A DNA stretch of 64,000 nucleotides from Pirellula sp. (GTDB lineage: Bacteria; Planctomycetota; Planctomycetia; Pirellulales; PNKZ01), in contig PNKZ01000013.1 in the NCBI GenBank assembly GCA_013822735.1, positions 101,505-165,504 of the forward strand. Reading direction: 5' to 3'. The notes beneath the pieces are model-generated. The model saw nothing but the letters and a program-made list of their open reading frames with translations, had not been told where the DNA came from and searched no databases. Below are positions 46,001-55,076 of the stretch, piece after piece (positions within the stretch are counted from its first letter, which is position 1; every line of letters starts with the position of its first letter). The position numbers and the translations under genes were made by a program.

Positions 46001-48233
46001 GATTCGTATACATATTCGGATCAAGCACCTTGAGCGTGACCGTGAGATCTCCGTTGACGGCCGAGAACGCGGCGTTGCCCGCGCCGGAGCCCGTATAGCC
46101 GTCGAAATTAACAGCGCCGGCCGCGGCGGTGTCGACGGGCTCGATCCGGCGAATGAGCGTACCGCCGCCGTCGATTTCGAGCGTGCCGCCGCGAAAGCTG
46201 ATCGTGGAATTGATCCCGTCGGTTTCGCTCGTGAGGCCGAGCGTGGTGAGCGAGGCCCGCAACACGCCTTGCTGCAGCGTCACCGTACGCGAGGCCGTGA
46301 AGTTGATTCGGTTGCTGCCGTTGGAGAGGAGTTCCATCCAACCGTCGCCGACTTTGTTCCACGAACCGGTTGAGCCGCCGAAATTAACATTCCCGCCGAT
46401 CTGCAGCGTGCCGGCCGGGTCCGTGACCCACATGTAGCGCACAACCGTGCCGTTCGACAAGTTAAACGACGAGCCGGACGTGGTGATGAGATACGACCTG
46501 GGGCCGGTCAGCATCACGGCCGAGGTCACGAGATTCGCCCCCAGCGTCAGGCTCTGGTTGTCGGCCGACGGCGAGATCTTGAGCGAAGCGACCGTTGTGC
46601 TGCTGGTCGGCGAGGAAGCGCTGGCGGTGAGCAGCACTCGGCTGGCGCTCGTCGCACCGGTTAAGGTCAACACATCCGAATTCAGCGCGATGACGCCGCG
46701 GATCTGCCCTGAATCCGTGGCCGTACTGTAACCGGCCCAATCGGTTCCGTTGACGACGGCGAATCCGACACCGGAGACGGTCGGTGTGCCGCCCGAACCT
46801 GCGGACAACAAGCCGCCGTTCCCGGTATACAAGCCGTTGCTGAAGACGATCCGCGGCGTATTTCCCGTGCCGCCGAGCGTTCCCCCAAGGCCGATGAAGT
46901 TGTAGCTGCTTACCGAATTGCCCTTCAAATCGAGCTGAGTTGTGTTGCCGAACTGCAACACCGACGGCGCCGAAGCGCCGCCCGGCACGGTCACGCTCAT
47001 GGCGATGTGACCTCCGGCGCTGCTTGCCGTAAAGGCGCCCGTCAATTCGACCGTACCCGCCGCGTTGCCCAACAGCGAGATTTTGCCGGCGCCGTACGTG
47101 GTGGAAACGCCGGCCGAGTCAGCGATGCGGTTGATGTTGTCCACCGTATTGTCGAGCACGATCGAGCCGCCGTGGATTCGCAGACCGGTAGGGGTCGTAG
47201 AGATCGTCGCAGCGCCTGAGAGCGTCAACTCCGAGGAATAGGCGCCGGAACCGATATAGTTGCCGCCGATCCACCAAACTCCCGCTACGGCGCTGGTGTT
47301 GCCGGAGAGCGTTTGCGTCGATAAACCGCGAAAGTACAAGCCGTTCGACCCGGTCGAGATCGTGGCCGAAGACGCACCGGGGGCGAACGCCGAAATGACC
47401 AAACCCGCTTGGGTCGCGCTCGGACTCACGGCGTTGATCGTCCCCGCACCGGACAGTTCTCCCGTGCGAATCGACGCTCCGCTGAGCTGCGATTCGGCGA
47501 CATTCGTGGCGGTCGAGGTTCCGGCGTACGTCAAAGACGTGCCGGCCGTCATTTCAAAGCGGTTGTAACGAAACGTCGAGGACGAGGTCGACGCCGAACC
47601 GCCCAACATTTCGATGATGCCGGCCGTCAGATTGACGGTGCCGATGAACGACGTGTCTAGATTGGAAATGATGGACAGTTTGCCGGCGCTCGATTTGTTT
47701 AACGCCAATTGACCGATCAGTGCGCCGGCAAGCGTCAGGGTGCCGGAACCTGATCCGTCGATCGTTAAACCGGCCGGTCGCAACACGAGATCCGTGTTGA
47801 TCCGGAACGCGCCGGCTCCTTGCATCGTGATCGTCGGCGTCGTCCCCTCCAAGCGCAGGCGGCTACCGTCGATCAGATACTGCGCCGTCAACGAGCTGTT
47901 GTTCAAGATCAGCTTGTTGACGATGTAATCGGTGCCGAAGTTCTGGCTTGCCGTATACGGAGTATCGATGCTCGGCGACGCATTTCCGAACGTGAGCTGC
48001 AACGTGCCGGCGCCCCCTATCAGCGGCGCCGTGCCGCCGACCCAATTCGCGCCGTCGGCCCAGTTGCCGGTCGCGCCGTTCCAAGTAAACGTTTGAGCGT
48101 GTGCGCCCGATACGAGACTTACGATTCCCAAGATCCATGCGATTGGCAACACGAACCGACGCGCGTGGAATCCTGCACCCATCGCAACGCGCTGGAGCTG
48201 CGATGCTTTCCTCAAAATACGACGAGAAGTCAT
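43020..48233 (-). CDS. Autotransporter-associated beta-strand repeat protein with PEP-CTERM tail
   Basis: A protein of about 1,737 residues. The Met at 48233 is chosen because GGTGGG lies just upstream and a long but plausible signal region follows (VLPIAWILGIVSLVSGAHAQ); the frame stays open to 48335. The mature part opens TFTWNGATGNWADGANWVGG and is made of PATR repeats (LTKTGPGRLVLAGDNSA, VNGGTFQFSNATALG). The C-terminal module (FNPNSTYQWLF, GGSFWVSQSGNDLYINYSA) resembles that of the 4,817-residue protein, so they are paralogues. PEP-CTERM: VPEPGS at 1697, hydrophobic span, RRRKRR, then a tail of 15 residues. Predicted to be secreted and surface-attached; the ligand is unknown. No exosortase is nearby. 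Confidence 0.92.
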   Translation of the reverse strand: MTSRRILRKASQLQRVAMGAGFHARRFVLPIAWILGIVSLVSGAHAQTFTWNGATGNWADGANWVGGTAPLIGGAGTLQLTFGNASPSIDTPYTASQNFGTDYIVNKLILNNSSLTAQYLIDGSRLRLEGTTPTITMQGAGAFRINTDLVLRPAGLTIDGSGSGTLTLAGALIGQLALNKSSAGKLSIISNLDTSFIGTVNLTAGIIEMLGGSASTSSSTFRYNRFEMTAGTSLTYAGTSTATNVAESQLSGASIRTGELSGAGTINAVSPSATQAGLVISAFAPGASSATISTGSNGLYFRGLSTQTLSGNTSAVAGVWWIGGNYIGSGAYSSELTLSGAATISTTPTGLRIHGGSIVLDNTVDNINRIADSAGVSTTYGAGKISLLGNAAGTVELTGAFTASSAGGHIAMSVTVPGGASAPSVLQFGNTTQLDLKGNSVSSYNFIGLGGTLGGTGNTPRIVFSNGLYTGNGGLLSAGSGGTPTVSGVGFAVVNGTDWAGYSTATDSGQIRGVIALNSDVLTLTGATSASRVLLTASASSPTSSTTVASLKISPSADNQSLTLGANLVTSAVMLTGPRSYLITTSGSSFNLSNGTVVRYMWVTDPAGTLQIGGNVNFGGSTGSWNKVGDGWMELLSNGSNRINFTASRTVTLQQGVLRASLTTLGLTSETDGINSTISFRGGTLEIDGGGTLIRRIEPVDTAAAGAVNFDGYTGSGAGNAAFSAVNGDLTVTLKVLDPNMYTNQTNADPPASGIANPNYNTWGTTLQWGNGFWLAEGYSVVFGSARSTNTVTLTNDLILDAGGTAYNTFNVAATGAATYREFRVLGDGTMATRGILTGTINGSYTTDLLKTGPGILEIASVNYLQTLFSGNMLIAEGTMLLSNPQNPTGQAGYVMIGSRSGSANAALLANAAINTSGPRYYVPAGNSGVITIGGAPGFSGSGTFGNTLDLQKNVVFTAGGTSLPQSLITFSGAISGIGGITKQGVGIVLISGTNALTGNSALENGTLRLGSQAALGTVGSLTVSGGTLELAASGGGIYANPVIVSGNAAIVSDRNSSNGSAYTHTIPSLSIGGQTLSVQAGSLVTSGTATILVSGNSSLLGNASFDVGLNARLTFSGAVFDGSVSRTYTKSGVGTLLLGAAGDASMTGANSFWQVNAGILQVGVAQGLGASGKVTLNAGRLDFANNSSTTFNANVTVAGTSTITASRATTSSTSVTHTLGTLSVGAQTINFGPGDLVTTGNLSFTNTTITGDAIFNVLANSTVRFNTSGNVGGIVDDGNTHVLTKTGPGRLVLAGDNSATITGLGTQWVILDGVLQTQGVLRLGNNTVDLVFNGGTWNVTGSTTPEAGYEFRFNGAGTIDIDDTFTVSLTRSTSQLLGAGSLTKAGLGTLSVTTAQTFTGAVFVNGGTFQFSNATALGSPLSNSAITLSGGTLKVVTTSLTLPTTRPIVVAASSGSAIDVATGLTLTVPGGLSGTGPVSKTGDGKLVLSSAAAGSYTGAASVQAGTLAVNQPLNLTGGGSIVVAVGATLGGTGAITGTSSESVVVNGILSPGNSVGTLTVSGPSNSWASGSSVYFEFKDPTGTDAVAGTNWDLLDLTGSTLALGSTINLRIDAWKSDNSGHATLTSQNAFNPNSTYQWLFVRTGGISGFTPSTFVIADSTADFGVFGTPNNAFTPAGGSFWVSQSGNDLYINYSAVPEPGSLVFVGMAALGCYVVRRRKRRQQEAQLATVPVLSVA

Positions 48234-48711
48234 GAACCCACCGAAAGGACGGAACGTGCGAAGCGTTGGTGCCGTCCCGATACGACGACCAAATCGAATG
48301 GAGCGCGAGCCTGAAATCGACGGCACGAAAAGCACGGCTCGTACCGCGAACGTTCAGTTCCTTACGGACGCGTAACCAGTCCCGGCGCAACTCGTCTTAA
48401 CTCCGCCAGTTAGTCGCACGTATGGTTTCCGTGGAAACTTTCGGCTAACCCCTTCGAAGCTACGGCTTCTCGTTCCGGCTTGATGAAGCGTGCTTAAGAA
48501 ACCGGCAAAACCACACCGGCTGCTGAGAAATGCGAGGTTTTCCCGATGCCACGCATTCGGGGAGGCACGCTGGCCTTCGGAAGAAGTGCAAGTCGAAGTT
48601 GATAAATTTGAAGCTGCGTGTGCGGCGTCGTATTCTGATGGCCCATCGTCAGCGCTTTTCGAACCACCTCGCTTTCTCGCGCATTGCCACTCGTTCACGC
48701 TCGGAGAAACT
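48234..48711. other. Intergenic region between divergent genes
   Basis: About 480 bases between the second PEP-CTERM gene and the PhoD-like gene. Both frames extend into it without protein-like composition. It must hold both promoters, but I could not identify boxes with confidence. Confidence 0.4.
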
Positions 48712-51045
48712 ATGTCTCGCCGTCGCCGCCTCCACTTCTCTCGTCGCGCGCTCTTGCAAGGCGCCTTGGCCGGCACGACCGCAGCCGCGATGCAAGTCAA
48801 GCTCGCGCCGGGATCGACCAGACAGGTGTTGCCGTCGTTCGCGAGCCGTTGGCACGATGAGCCCGATCGGCCGTGGGTCGGCGCCGAGTATTGGGCCGGG
48901 CCGCTGCAAGATTGGCGCGTTCGCGACGGCGGGGCGGAGTGCTTTCGTGCCGGACCTCACCGGTTGCTGCACCTGCTCACCGCTTCCGTTCTGCCGCGGG
49001 AAGGCGCTTGGAGCATGAAGGTCACCCTGAGCAATCCTGCAGGTACCGAACTGGCCGGAGCGCTCGGCGGCGGAGCCGGTTTTCGCATCGGCATTCGCGG
49101 GCCGCTCGACGACTATCGCCACGCCGTGCTCTACGGCAAGGGACTCGACGTCGGACTTCGCGGCGACGGGCGACTCTGCATCGGCACCACGGTCGGCGAC
49201 GCGCCGCTGAAGCTCGCGGGGCAGAAGTCAGTAACTCTGAAGTTCACGGCCGTATCCGACGGGGATGTCGTGCGCACGTCGCTCTTGGCTCTCGGCGACG
49301 ACCAACAACAACTCGGCATCGTCGAACGAAAGGACTTAGCCGCGGACGATCTGACCGGAATGGTCGCCCTCGCGGCGAACTTTACAGCCGCCGGTCCGCG
49401 CGGACCTCGGGCACGTCGCGCAGCCGGCGATGCCGCCGCGCCCGCCCCGGCGCCGTTTCGCTTCGAACATTGGTCGCTCGCAGGAAAAAACGTCGAAATT
49501 GTCGACGAGCGGCGATTCGGGCCGATCCTGTTCGCTCAGTACACGGTTTCCCAAGGCGTGCTCAAACTCTCCGTGCAAATGCCGCCGCTCGGCCCGGAGG
49601 ACGACGAACAGATCACCTTGGAGTTGCAAGACGGCGACAAGTGGGGAACGATCGCTTCGGCCAAGATCGACCCGCAATCGCGCGTCGCCGTGTTTCGCCT
49701 GGAGTACAACGCCGATGTCGATCGACCGTATCGACTGCGTTACGCGCTGCGAGGCCGCAAGGAAAGCTCGCCGCATGAGTTCACCGGCATCATTCGCCGC
49801 GAGCCGACCGACGCCGACGTCCTCACCGTCGCCGATATTTCGTGCAACACGCACACGGCGTTTCCCAACACCGCATTCGTTGAGCAGACGCGCAAGGTTA
49901 ATCCTGATTTCTTGGCGTTCGTCGGCGACCAGTTTTACGAATCGACCGCCGGTTACGGCGTGACGACCGAACCGCTCGAAGCCGCGACGCTCGACTACCT
50001 GCGCAAATGGTACATCCACGGCTGGACGTGGCGCGAACTGCTGCGCGATCGACCGAGCGTGTCGTTGCCCGACGATCACGACGTTTATCAAGGAAACATC
50101 TGGGGCGAGAGCGGAGCGGCGCAGGCCGGCACGCAAGAGCAGGGGGGCTATCGCATGCCTGCCGCCTGGGTGAACGTGGTGCACCACACGCAAACAGCTC
50201 ACCATCCCGACGCGCACGACAAGGCGCTCGTCAAACAAGGGATCACGCAGTACTTCGGGCGGCTTGTGTACGGCGGCGTTGATTTCGCCATCATCGCCGA
50301 CCGGATGTATAAATCGGCGCCGGAAGGAAAAGTGCCGGCGACCGGCTCGCGCGGCGATCACGTCGTCGATCTCGCGTTTGATCCCAAGACCGCCGACATC
50401 CCCGGCCTGCAATTACTCGGGCCGGCTCAAGAAGCGTTCCTTACAGCCTGGGCCGACGACTGGAAGAACGTCGCCATGAAGGCCGTGCTCTCGCAGACCG
50501 TCTTCACGGCCATGGCCACGACGCACGGCGGCAATCGCGAACATCTCCGCGCCGATTACGACGCCAACGGCTGGCCGCAAACCGCGCGGCATCGGGCCGT
50601 CGCGCTGTTGCGCAAGGCCCAAGCGTTCCACATCGCCGGCGATCAGCACTTGCCGGCGCTCATTCAATACGGCATCGAGCAAGCGCGCGACGCGACGTTC
50701 GCATTTGCCGGGCCGGCGGTGAATGTCGGGTATCCGCGCTGGTGGGAGCCGGCGACGACCACGGCCAATCCCCACGCCGACCCTGCGGTGCTCACGGGAG
50801 ATTTCTTCGATCACTTTGGCAATCCGCTCACGGTGCTGGCCGTCGCCAACGGCGCCGTGAAGCCGCGCACCGGCGTGATCGAAAGCCTGATCGACAAAGC
50901 GTCGGGCCTGGGGATCGTGCGGTTCGACAAGAAGCGGCGGGAGATCACCGTCGAATGTTGGCCGCTGGCAACCGACCCGACCGCGCCCGAGGCCCAGCAG
51001 TTTCCCGGCTGGCCGCAAACACTGAAGATCGCCTCGCGCGAGTAG
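48712..51045 (+). CDS. PhoD-like alkaline phosphatase/metallophosphatase, Tat-exported
   Basis: A 777-residue protein. The ATG at 48712 has GGAG six bases upstream and starts a twin-arginine leader (FSRRALLQGALAGTTAAA). The N-terminal ~300 residues are beta-rich (AEYWAGPLQDWRVRDG, VLYGKGLDVGLRGDGRL) and resemble a LamG-like or carbohydrate-binding domain, followed by a fibronectin-like linker. The PhoD metallophosphatase part begins about residue 370 with VADISCNTHTAFPN, then FVGDQFYES, SLPDDHDVYQGNIWGE, and the metal-binding IAGDQHLPALIQYG. Such enzymes hydrolyse phosphate mono- or diesters outside the cytoplasm. It is longer than simple PhoD enzymes because of the N-terminal domain. The substrate is unknown. 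Confidence 0.85.
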   Translation: MSRRRRLHFSRRALLQGALAGTTAAAMQVKLAPGSTRQVLPSFASRWHDEPDRPWVGAEYWAGPLQDWRVRDGGAECFRAGPHRLLHLLTASVLPREGAWSMKVTLSNPAGTELAGALGGGAGFRIGIRGPLDDYRHAVLYGKGLDVGLRGDGRLCIGTTVGDAPLKLAGQKSVTLKFTAVSDGDVVRTSLLALGDDQQQLGIVERKDLAADDLTGMVALAANFTAAGPRGPRARRAAGDAAAPAPAPFRFEHWSLAGKNVEIVDERRFGPILFAQYTVSQGVLKLSVQMPPLGPEDDEQITLELQDGDKWGTIASAKIDPQSRVAVFRLEYNADVDRPYRLRYALRGRKESSPHEFTGIIRREPTDADVLTVADISCNTHTAFPNTAFVEQTRKVNPDFLAFVGDQFYESTAGYGVTTEPLEAATLDYLRKWYIHGWTWRELLRDRPSVSLPDDHDVYQGNIWGESGAAQAGTQEQGGYRMPAAWVNVVHHTQTAHHPDAHDKALVKQGITQYFGRLVYGGVDFAIIADRMYKSAPEGKVPATGSRGDHVVDLAFDPKTADIPGLQLLGPAQEAFLTAWADDWKNVAMKAVLSQTVFTAMATTHGGNREHLRADYDANGWPQTARHRAVALLRKAQAFHIAGDQHLPALIQYGIEQARDATFAFAGPAVNVGYPRWWEPATTTANPHADPAVLTGDFFDHFGNPLTVLAVANGAVKPRTGVIESLIDKASGLGIVRFDKKRREITVECWPLATDPTAPEAQQFPGWPQTLKIASRE

Positions 51046-51265
51046 CCGCGGGGACGTCTCAAACGGCTATCGACTTGGCGCTCGAGGTCGACCTTGCGGC
51101 CGCATGAAGCCCGGCGGTTGCGAGCGGTCGTGCAGAGCTGCGCAAGGATTCTGTTAGAAACCGGGTCGAACCCGCAGATTGCGCCTCGGCGGCTTGTCGC
51201 CCTGCTTGTCGAATCGGCAGACTACAAGAAGTACCCGGCCACCGAATCCGCGCGGCATCGCATCC

Positions 51266-52144
51266 ATGACTCCTCTGCGACTCTCGATCGTCATCCCGGC
51301 ATTCAACGAAGAGCAAAACCTGCCGCGGACGCTGGGGGACTTGTCGGCGACGCTTCGCAACGAGTCGATACCGTACGAGATTATCGTCGTCAACGACAAT
51401 AGCCGCGACGGCACGGAGCGCGTCGTTCGCGAAATGATGAAAGTCGACGCGGACCTGAGGATCGTCAATCGCCGGCCGCCGGGCGGCTTCGGTCGTGCGA
51501 TCCGCACCGGCCTCGACGAGGTGACCGGCGACGTTGTTTGCGTCGTCATGGCCGACGCCTCGGATCATCCGGCCGACGTCGTCGCTTGCTACCGCAAGAT
51601 TTGCGAAGGGTACGACTGCGTGTTTGGCTCGCGCTTTCTCAAGGGAAGCAAGGTCGTCGATTATCCGCGCGGAAAGCTCATCGTAAATCGCGTCGTCAAT
51701 AAGTTGATGCAGTGGATGTTCCGCTGCCCGTTCAACGATCTGACCAACGCGTTTAAAGCGTATCGCACTTCGGTCGTACGCGAGAGCGGGCCGTTTCATA
51801 GCTGCCACTTCAACATCACGATCGAAATGTCGCTCTCGGCGCTCGTGCGGAAGTACAACATCGCCCAAATCCCCATCTCCTGGACCGGCCGCACCTGGGG
51901 CTCTTCCAATCTCCGCCTGCGCGAAATGGGGCGCCGCTATCTCGCCACGCTGCTACGCGTGTACGGCGACAAGTTGCTGCTCTCCGACGACATCCTCGCC
52001 GATCGGCTGGCGGCCCGTGCTCAAGCCGAGCACCAAACCGATCGCGTCGGCCGGCGCTTGCAGGAAATGGGCGACCGTATCGAATTGCTCGAAGCGCAAT
52101 TGCGCTTGGCCGAGCAAACGGCCGAACCGTGCGAAGCGCGCTAG
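51266..52144 (+). CDS. Family 2 glycosyltransferase (dolichol-phosphate mannosyltransferase-like)
   Basis: A 292-residue GT-A glycosyltransferase without membrane spans. Motifs are LSIVIPAFNEEQNLPRTL, YEIIVVNDNSRDGT, GFGRAIRTGLDEVTGDVVCVVMADASDHPAD (the DxD-equivalent), FGSRFLKGSKV and a later ISWTGRTWGSSNLRL. This layout is close to polyprenyl-phosphate mannosyl- or glucosyltransferases that charge a lipid carrier. The last 30 residues (EMGDRIELLEAQLRLAEQ) form a short coiled coil. The start at 51266 is the first Met before the catalytic domain. It is followed, convergently, by an RfbH-type dehydrase and lies in a glycan-biosynthesis cluster. Confidence 0.88.
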   Translation: MTPLRLSIVIPAFNEEQNLPRTLGDLSATLRNESIPYEIIVVNDNSRDGTERVVREMMKVDADLRIVNRRPPGGFGRAIRTGLDEVTGDVVCVVMADASDHPADVVACYRKICEGYDCVFGSRFLKGSKVVDYPRGKLIVNRVVNKLMQWMFRCPFNDLTNAFKAYRTSVVRESGPFHSCHFNITIEMSLSALVRKYNIAQIPISWTGRTWGSSNLRLREMGRRYLATLLRVYGDKLLLSDDILADRLAARAQAEHQTDRVGRRLQEMGDRIELLEAQLRLAEQTAEPCEAR

Positions 52145-52157
52145 AGACAATCGCCGA

Positions 52158-53486
52158 CTAGCCCTTCACGATCGCCTGGAGCGATTCGACGACGTAGTGG
52201 AGCATGTCGTCGGTGAGGCCGGGATAGACGCCGATCCAGAAGACGTTTTCCATAATGTAATCGGCGTTGCGCAGGTCGCCGACCGTGCGATAGTTCACGT
52301 CGCGATACACCGGCTGCTTCGTGAGATTGCCGGCAAACAGCAGCCGCGTTTGAATGCGACGGGCTTCGAGCGCCCGCACCACCGTATCGCGTTTCAGGCC
52401 CGACTCCGGCCGCACGGCCAAGGGGAACCCGAACCAGCTCGGCTCCGCGCCGTCGACCGATTCCGGCAGGGTGAACACGTCCTGCAGCGGGCGGAGCGCT
52501 TCGTACAAAAACGCGAAGTTCTTACGTCGGGCGGCGGTGAAGCTCGCGAGCTTGTCGAGCTGCGCGACGCCGACGGCCGCTTGCATGTCGGTGAGCTTTA
52601 GGTTGTAGCCGAGATGCGAATAGGTGTACTTGTGATCGTAGCCGTGCGGCAAGTCGCCGAGTTGCTGATCGAAGCGCTTGCCGCAAGTGTTGTCTTGGCC
52701 CGGGGCACACCAGCAATCGCGCCCCCAATCGCGAAACGAAGTGACGAGCTTATCCAAGACGGGGCGATCGTAGAGCACGCAGCCCCCTTCGCCCATCGTG
52801 AGATGATGCGCCGGATAAAAGCTCACGGTCGCCAAGTCGCCGAACGTGCCGACTTGCTTGCCGCGATACGTCGAACCGACGGCGTCGCAACAATCTTCGA
52901 TCAACCACAGGTTGTACTTCTTGGCAAACGCGACGACCGCATCCAGCTCGAACGGGTTGCCGAGCGTGTGGGCCACCATGATGGCCCGCGTCCGGTCGGT
53001 GCGGGCCTCTTCGAGCTGCGTCACGTCGATGTTGTACGTCGGCAGATGCGAGTCGAGAAACACCGGTACCAATTGGTTCTGCACAATCGGATTGACCGTG
53101 GTCGGAAATCCGGCGGCGGCCGTGATCACTTCGTCTCCCGGCAGCAACCGACGGTCGCCGAGAAACGGCGCCGTAAGGCAGGAGAGCGCCAGCAAATTCG
53201 CCGATGATCCGGAATTGACGAGCGCCGCATAACGCCGGCCGAACTCGCGCGAAAACCGCTTTTCAAACTCGGCGGAGAAGCGGCCCGTGGTGAGCCAGAA
53301 ATCGAGCGACGATTCGACGAGCAGTTCCAGCTCACGGCTATCGAAGACGCGCCCGGCGACGGGCACCAAGGTTTTGCCTCCTTCAAACTCGCGGCGCGGG
53401 AACGCCGCGCGATGGTATTCGCGCACGAGTTCCGCAATCTGCCGTCGCAGTTGCTCCGCTTCGTCTACAGATTGAACAGTCGCCAT
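52158..53486 (-). CDS. rfbH: RfbH-type CDP-4-keto-6-deoxyglucose-3-dehydrase (E1)
   Basis: A 442-residue member of the DegT/DnrJ/EryC1 fold. It is not a normal aminotransferase: in [14 protein letters not shown] the lysine that would bind pyridoxal phosphate is replaced by His227, the hallmark of the pyridoxamine phosphate-dependent E1 dehydrase. The iron-sulfur ligands are complete with exact E1 spacing, C-x57-C-x-C-x7-C at Cys200, Cys258, Cys260 and Cys268. It should remove the C3 hydroxyl from CDP-4-keto-6-deoxyglucose to make 3,6-dideoxyhexoses for surface polysaccharide. The partner reductase and CDP-glucose enzymes are not in the window. It is transcribed with the upstream membrane glycosyltransferase. 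Confidence 0.92.
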   Translation of the reverse strand: MATVQSVDEAEQLRRQIAELVREYHRAAFPRREFEGGKTLVPVAGRVFDSRELELLVESSLDFWLTTGRFSAEFEKRFSREFGRRYAALVNSGSSANLLALSCLTAPFLGDRRLLPGDEVITAAAGFPTTVNPIVQNQLVPVFLDSHLPTYNIDVTQLEEARTDRTRAIMVAHTLGNPFELDAVVAFAKKYNLWLIEDCCDAVGSTYRGKQVGTFGDLATVSFYPAHHLTMGEGGCVLYDRPVLDKLVTSFRDWGRDCWCAPGQDNTCGKRFDQQLGDLPHGYDHKYTYSHLGYNLKLTDMQAAVGVAQLDKLASFTAARRKNFAFLYEALRPLQDVFTLPESVDGAEPSWFGFPLAVRPESGLKRDTVVRALEARRIQTRLLFAGNLTKQPVYRDVNYRTVGDLRNADYIMENVFWIGVYPGLTDDMLHYVVESLQAIVKG

Positions 53487-53599
53487 GCTTGAATCGCCCC
53501 GTCCTTAGTTTCTTCCGACGCGTCCTTTGCGTACCGGCAGTTTATCGTACCGGCCGGGCTCGAATATCTCAAACCCAGGTTAGCGCAGGCGGCGGTCTG

Positions 53600-54958
53600 C
53601 TACACGCGCGCCTTCGTACGGCGGTGCGTTTCATTCGACGCGGAAACGACCGCCAGATCGCGTACGACCGAATTCTTCCAAGGTCCGTGCATCTCGTACG
53701 TGACGCTTCTCCAGGTAATCCGCCTACGAAACGACGCGGAGAAAAGCGCCGCACAGTACACCCATTGCGTCAAGAATATCGCTGCGGGAAACCGCCGGAA
53801 GGCCGTGAGCGTCACCCAAGAAGTCGCCCCCCCTTGAAGACGAATGACGCGGCGCGACGCGTGCTCCAGCGCCAAGATCATCACGAAGCAGAACAACAGG
53901 TAACCGCCCAACGTTGCCGCGGCAACGCCGGCGATCGCAACGTCTCCTTGCAGCGCTGCGACAACCCCGACGAGCAGCAACAGAAACTGCACGGCCGTGG
54001 TGCCCCAACCGTGCAAGACGAGCAGCACCCAAATGAGACGCGGGTTATAGATGCGCGTCCAGGTAAGTTGCCGCGCCAAGAACTCTCGACACACCGAGAG
54101 GCTGATCGCGTCGCGATTCGGCATCATCAGAAGCGGAACGAATCGCACTTGCTTGTTGATTCTTTGCAGACAAACCTTCACGGGATTGTCTTGATTTAAC
54201 GTGGTGCGCCACGCCTCGAGGATTCCGGCTTCGCGCATGTCCCGCGTTCGCATGGCGCTGCTGCCGCCCCAAGGAATATGAAAGAAGTACATGCCGACGA
54301 CCGCCGCCGTATTCCACAGATAGCGCACCAACGAACCCCAGCCGGCGTCTTCCGGTAGATACCAACGATTGCCGTGCGCCATCCCGACCCTTTCGTCGTC
54401 GAGGGCCGTTACCAAGGTTCGCAACCAAGCCGGATTGGCCACGACGTCGCCGTCGGCTAGCGCCACCACCTCGCAAGCCTGCGCCGACTCGGCCGCCTGA
54501 CAAAGCGACGCACAATGAGGGCTACACGTCGCGGGACGTTCGGCAAGCGTCGTAACGATTACGCTTGCCGACGGATGCGCCGCGGTCGCCTCCTGCACGA
54601 CTTTCCAAGCCGGGTCGTTCTTGCTATCGACGACGATATGCAATTCGTAATTGGGGTAGTCTTGCGACATGAAGCGATGCAACGATATCGGCAACTCGTC
54701 ATCGGCTCCGCGCAGCGACAGCAAAATGGCGGCCGAGGGCAGCGCCTTCTTCGGCTTGAGCGCCGCCGTGCGACCGACGGTCGCGTGAAAGATCGCCAGG
54801 TAGATCAAGGCCATGACGGCCTGAATCGCTCCCCACACCATCAGAAGTTCGGCTAAAATAGTCACCGTAGTGGCCATAGAATCCATCGCTACCGTAATTG
54901 CCTGCCCCATGAGTCGCGTCGAGCGGGCGCTGCGAAGGAGACCGGTGTTCATCGGCAT
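53600..54958 (-). CDS. Membrane-bound family 2 glycosyltransferase
   Basis: A 452-residue protein. An N-terminal membrane span (about residues 33-58) leads to a GT-A domain with SAAILLSLRGADDELPISLHRF, YPNYELHIVVDSKNDPAW, a DGDVVANPAW acidic motif, and a RQLTWTRIYNP block reminiscent of the Q-x-x-R-W acceptor motif. Three or four membrane spans follow (LIWVLLVLHGWGTTAVQFLLLLVG, VAAATLGGYLLFCFVMILAL). The arrangement is closest to ceramide-glucosyltransferase or HpnI-like enzymes and other lipid-linked sugar transferases. It lies 113 bases upstream of rfbH on the same strand and diverges from glf, suggesting a role in surface glycan assembly. Donor and acceptor are not known. Confidence 0.83.
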   Translation of the reverse strand: MPMNTGLLRSARSTRLMGQAITVAMDSMATTVTILAELLMVWGAIQAVMALIYLAIFHATVGRTAALKPKKALPSAAILLSLRGADDELPISLHRFMSQDYPNYELHIVVDSKNDPAWKVVQEATAAHPSASVIVTTLAERPATCSPHCASLCQAAESAQACEVVALADGDVVANPAWLRTLVTALDDERVGMAHGNRWYLPEDAGWGSLVRYLWNTAAVVGMYFFHIPWGGSSAMRTRDMREAGILEAWRTTLNQDNPVKVCLQRINKQVRFVPLLMMPNRDAISLSVCREFLARQLTWTRIYNPRLIWVLLVLHGWGTTAVQFLLLLVGVVAALQGDVAIAGVAAATLGGYLLFCFVMILALEHASRRVIRLQGGATSWVTLTAFRRFPAAIFLTQWVYCAALFSASFRRRITWRSVTYEMHGPWKNSVVRDLAVVSASNETHRRTKARV

Positions 54959-55076
54959 TTGGCGCGGCGCCGCAAGGCAGGGATTCTAGTGCAATCGCAG
55001 TAGATGTCGCTACCCAAGCCACACCTGGAATCCCACATCCGCCTAACGTTTTCCGACTCGCGCGCCTCGAGCACCT

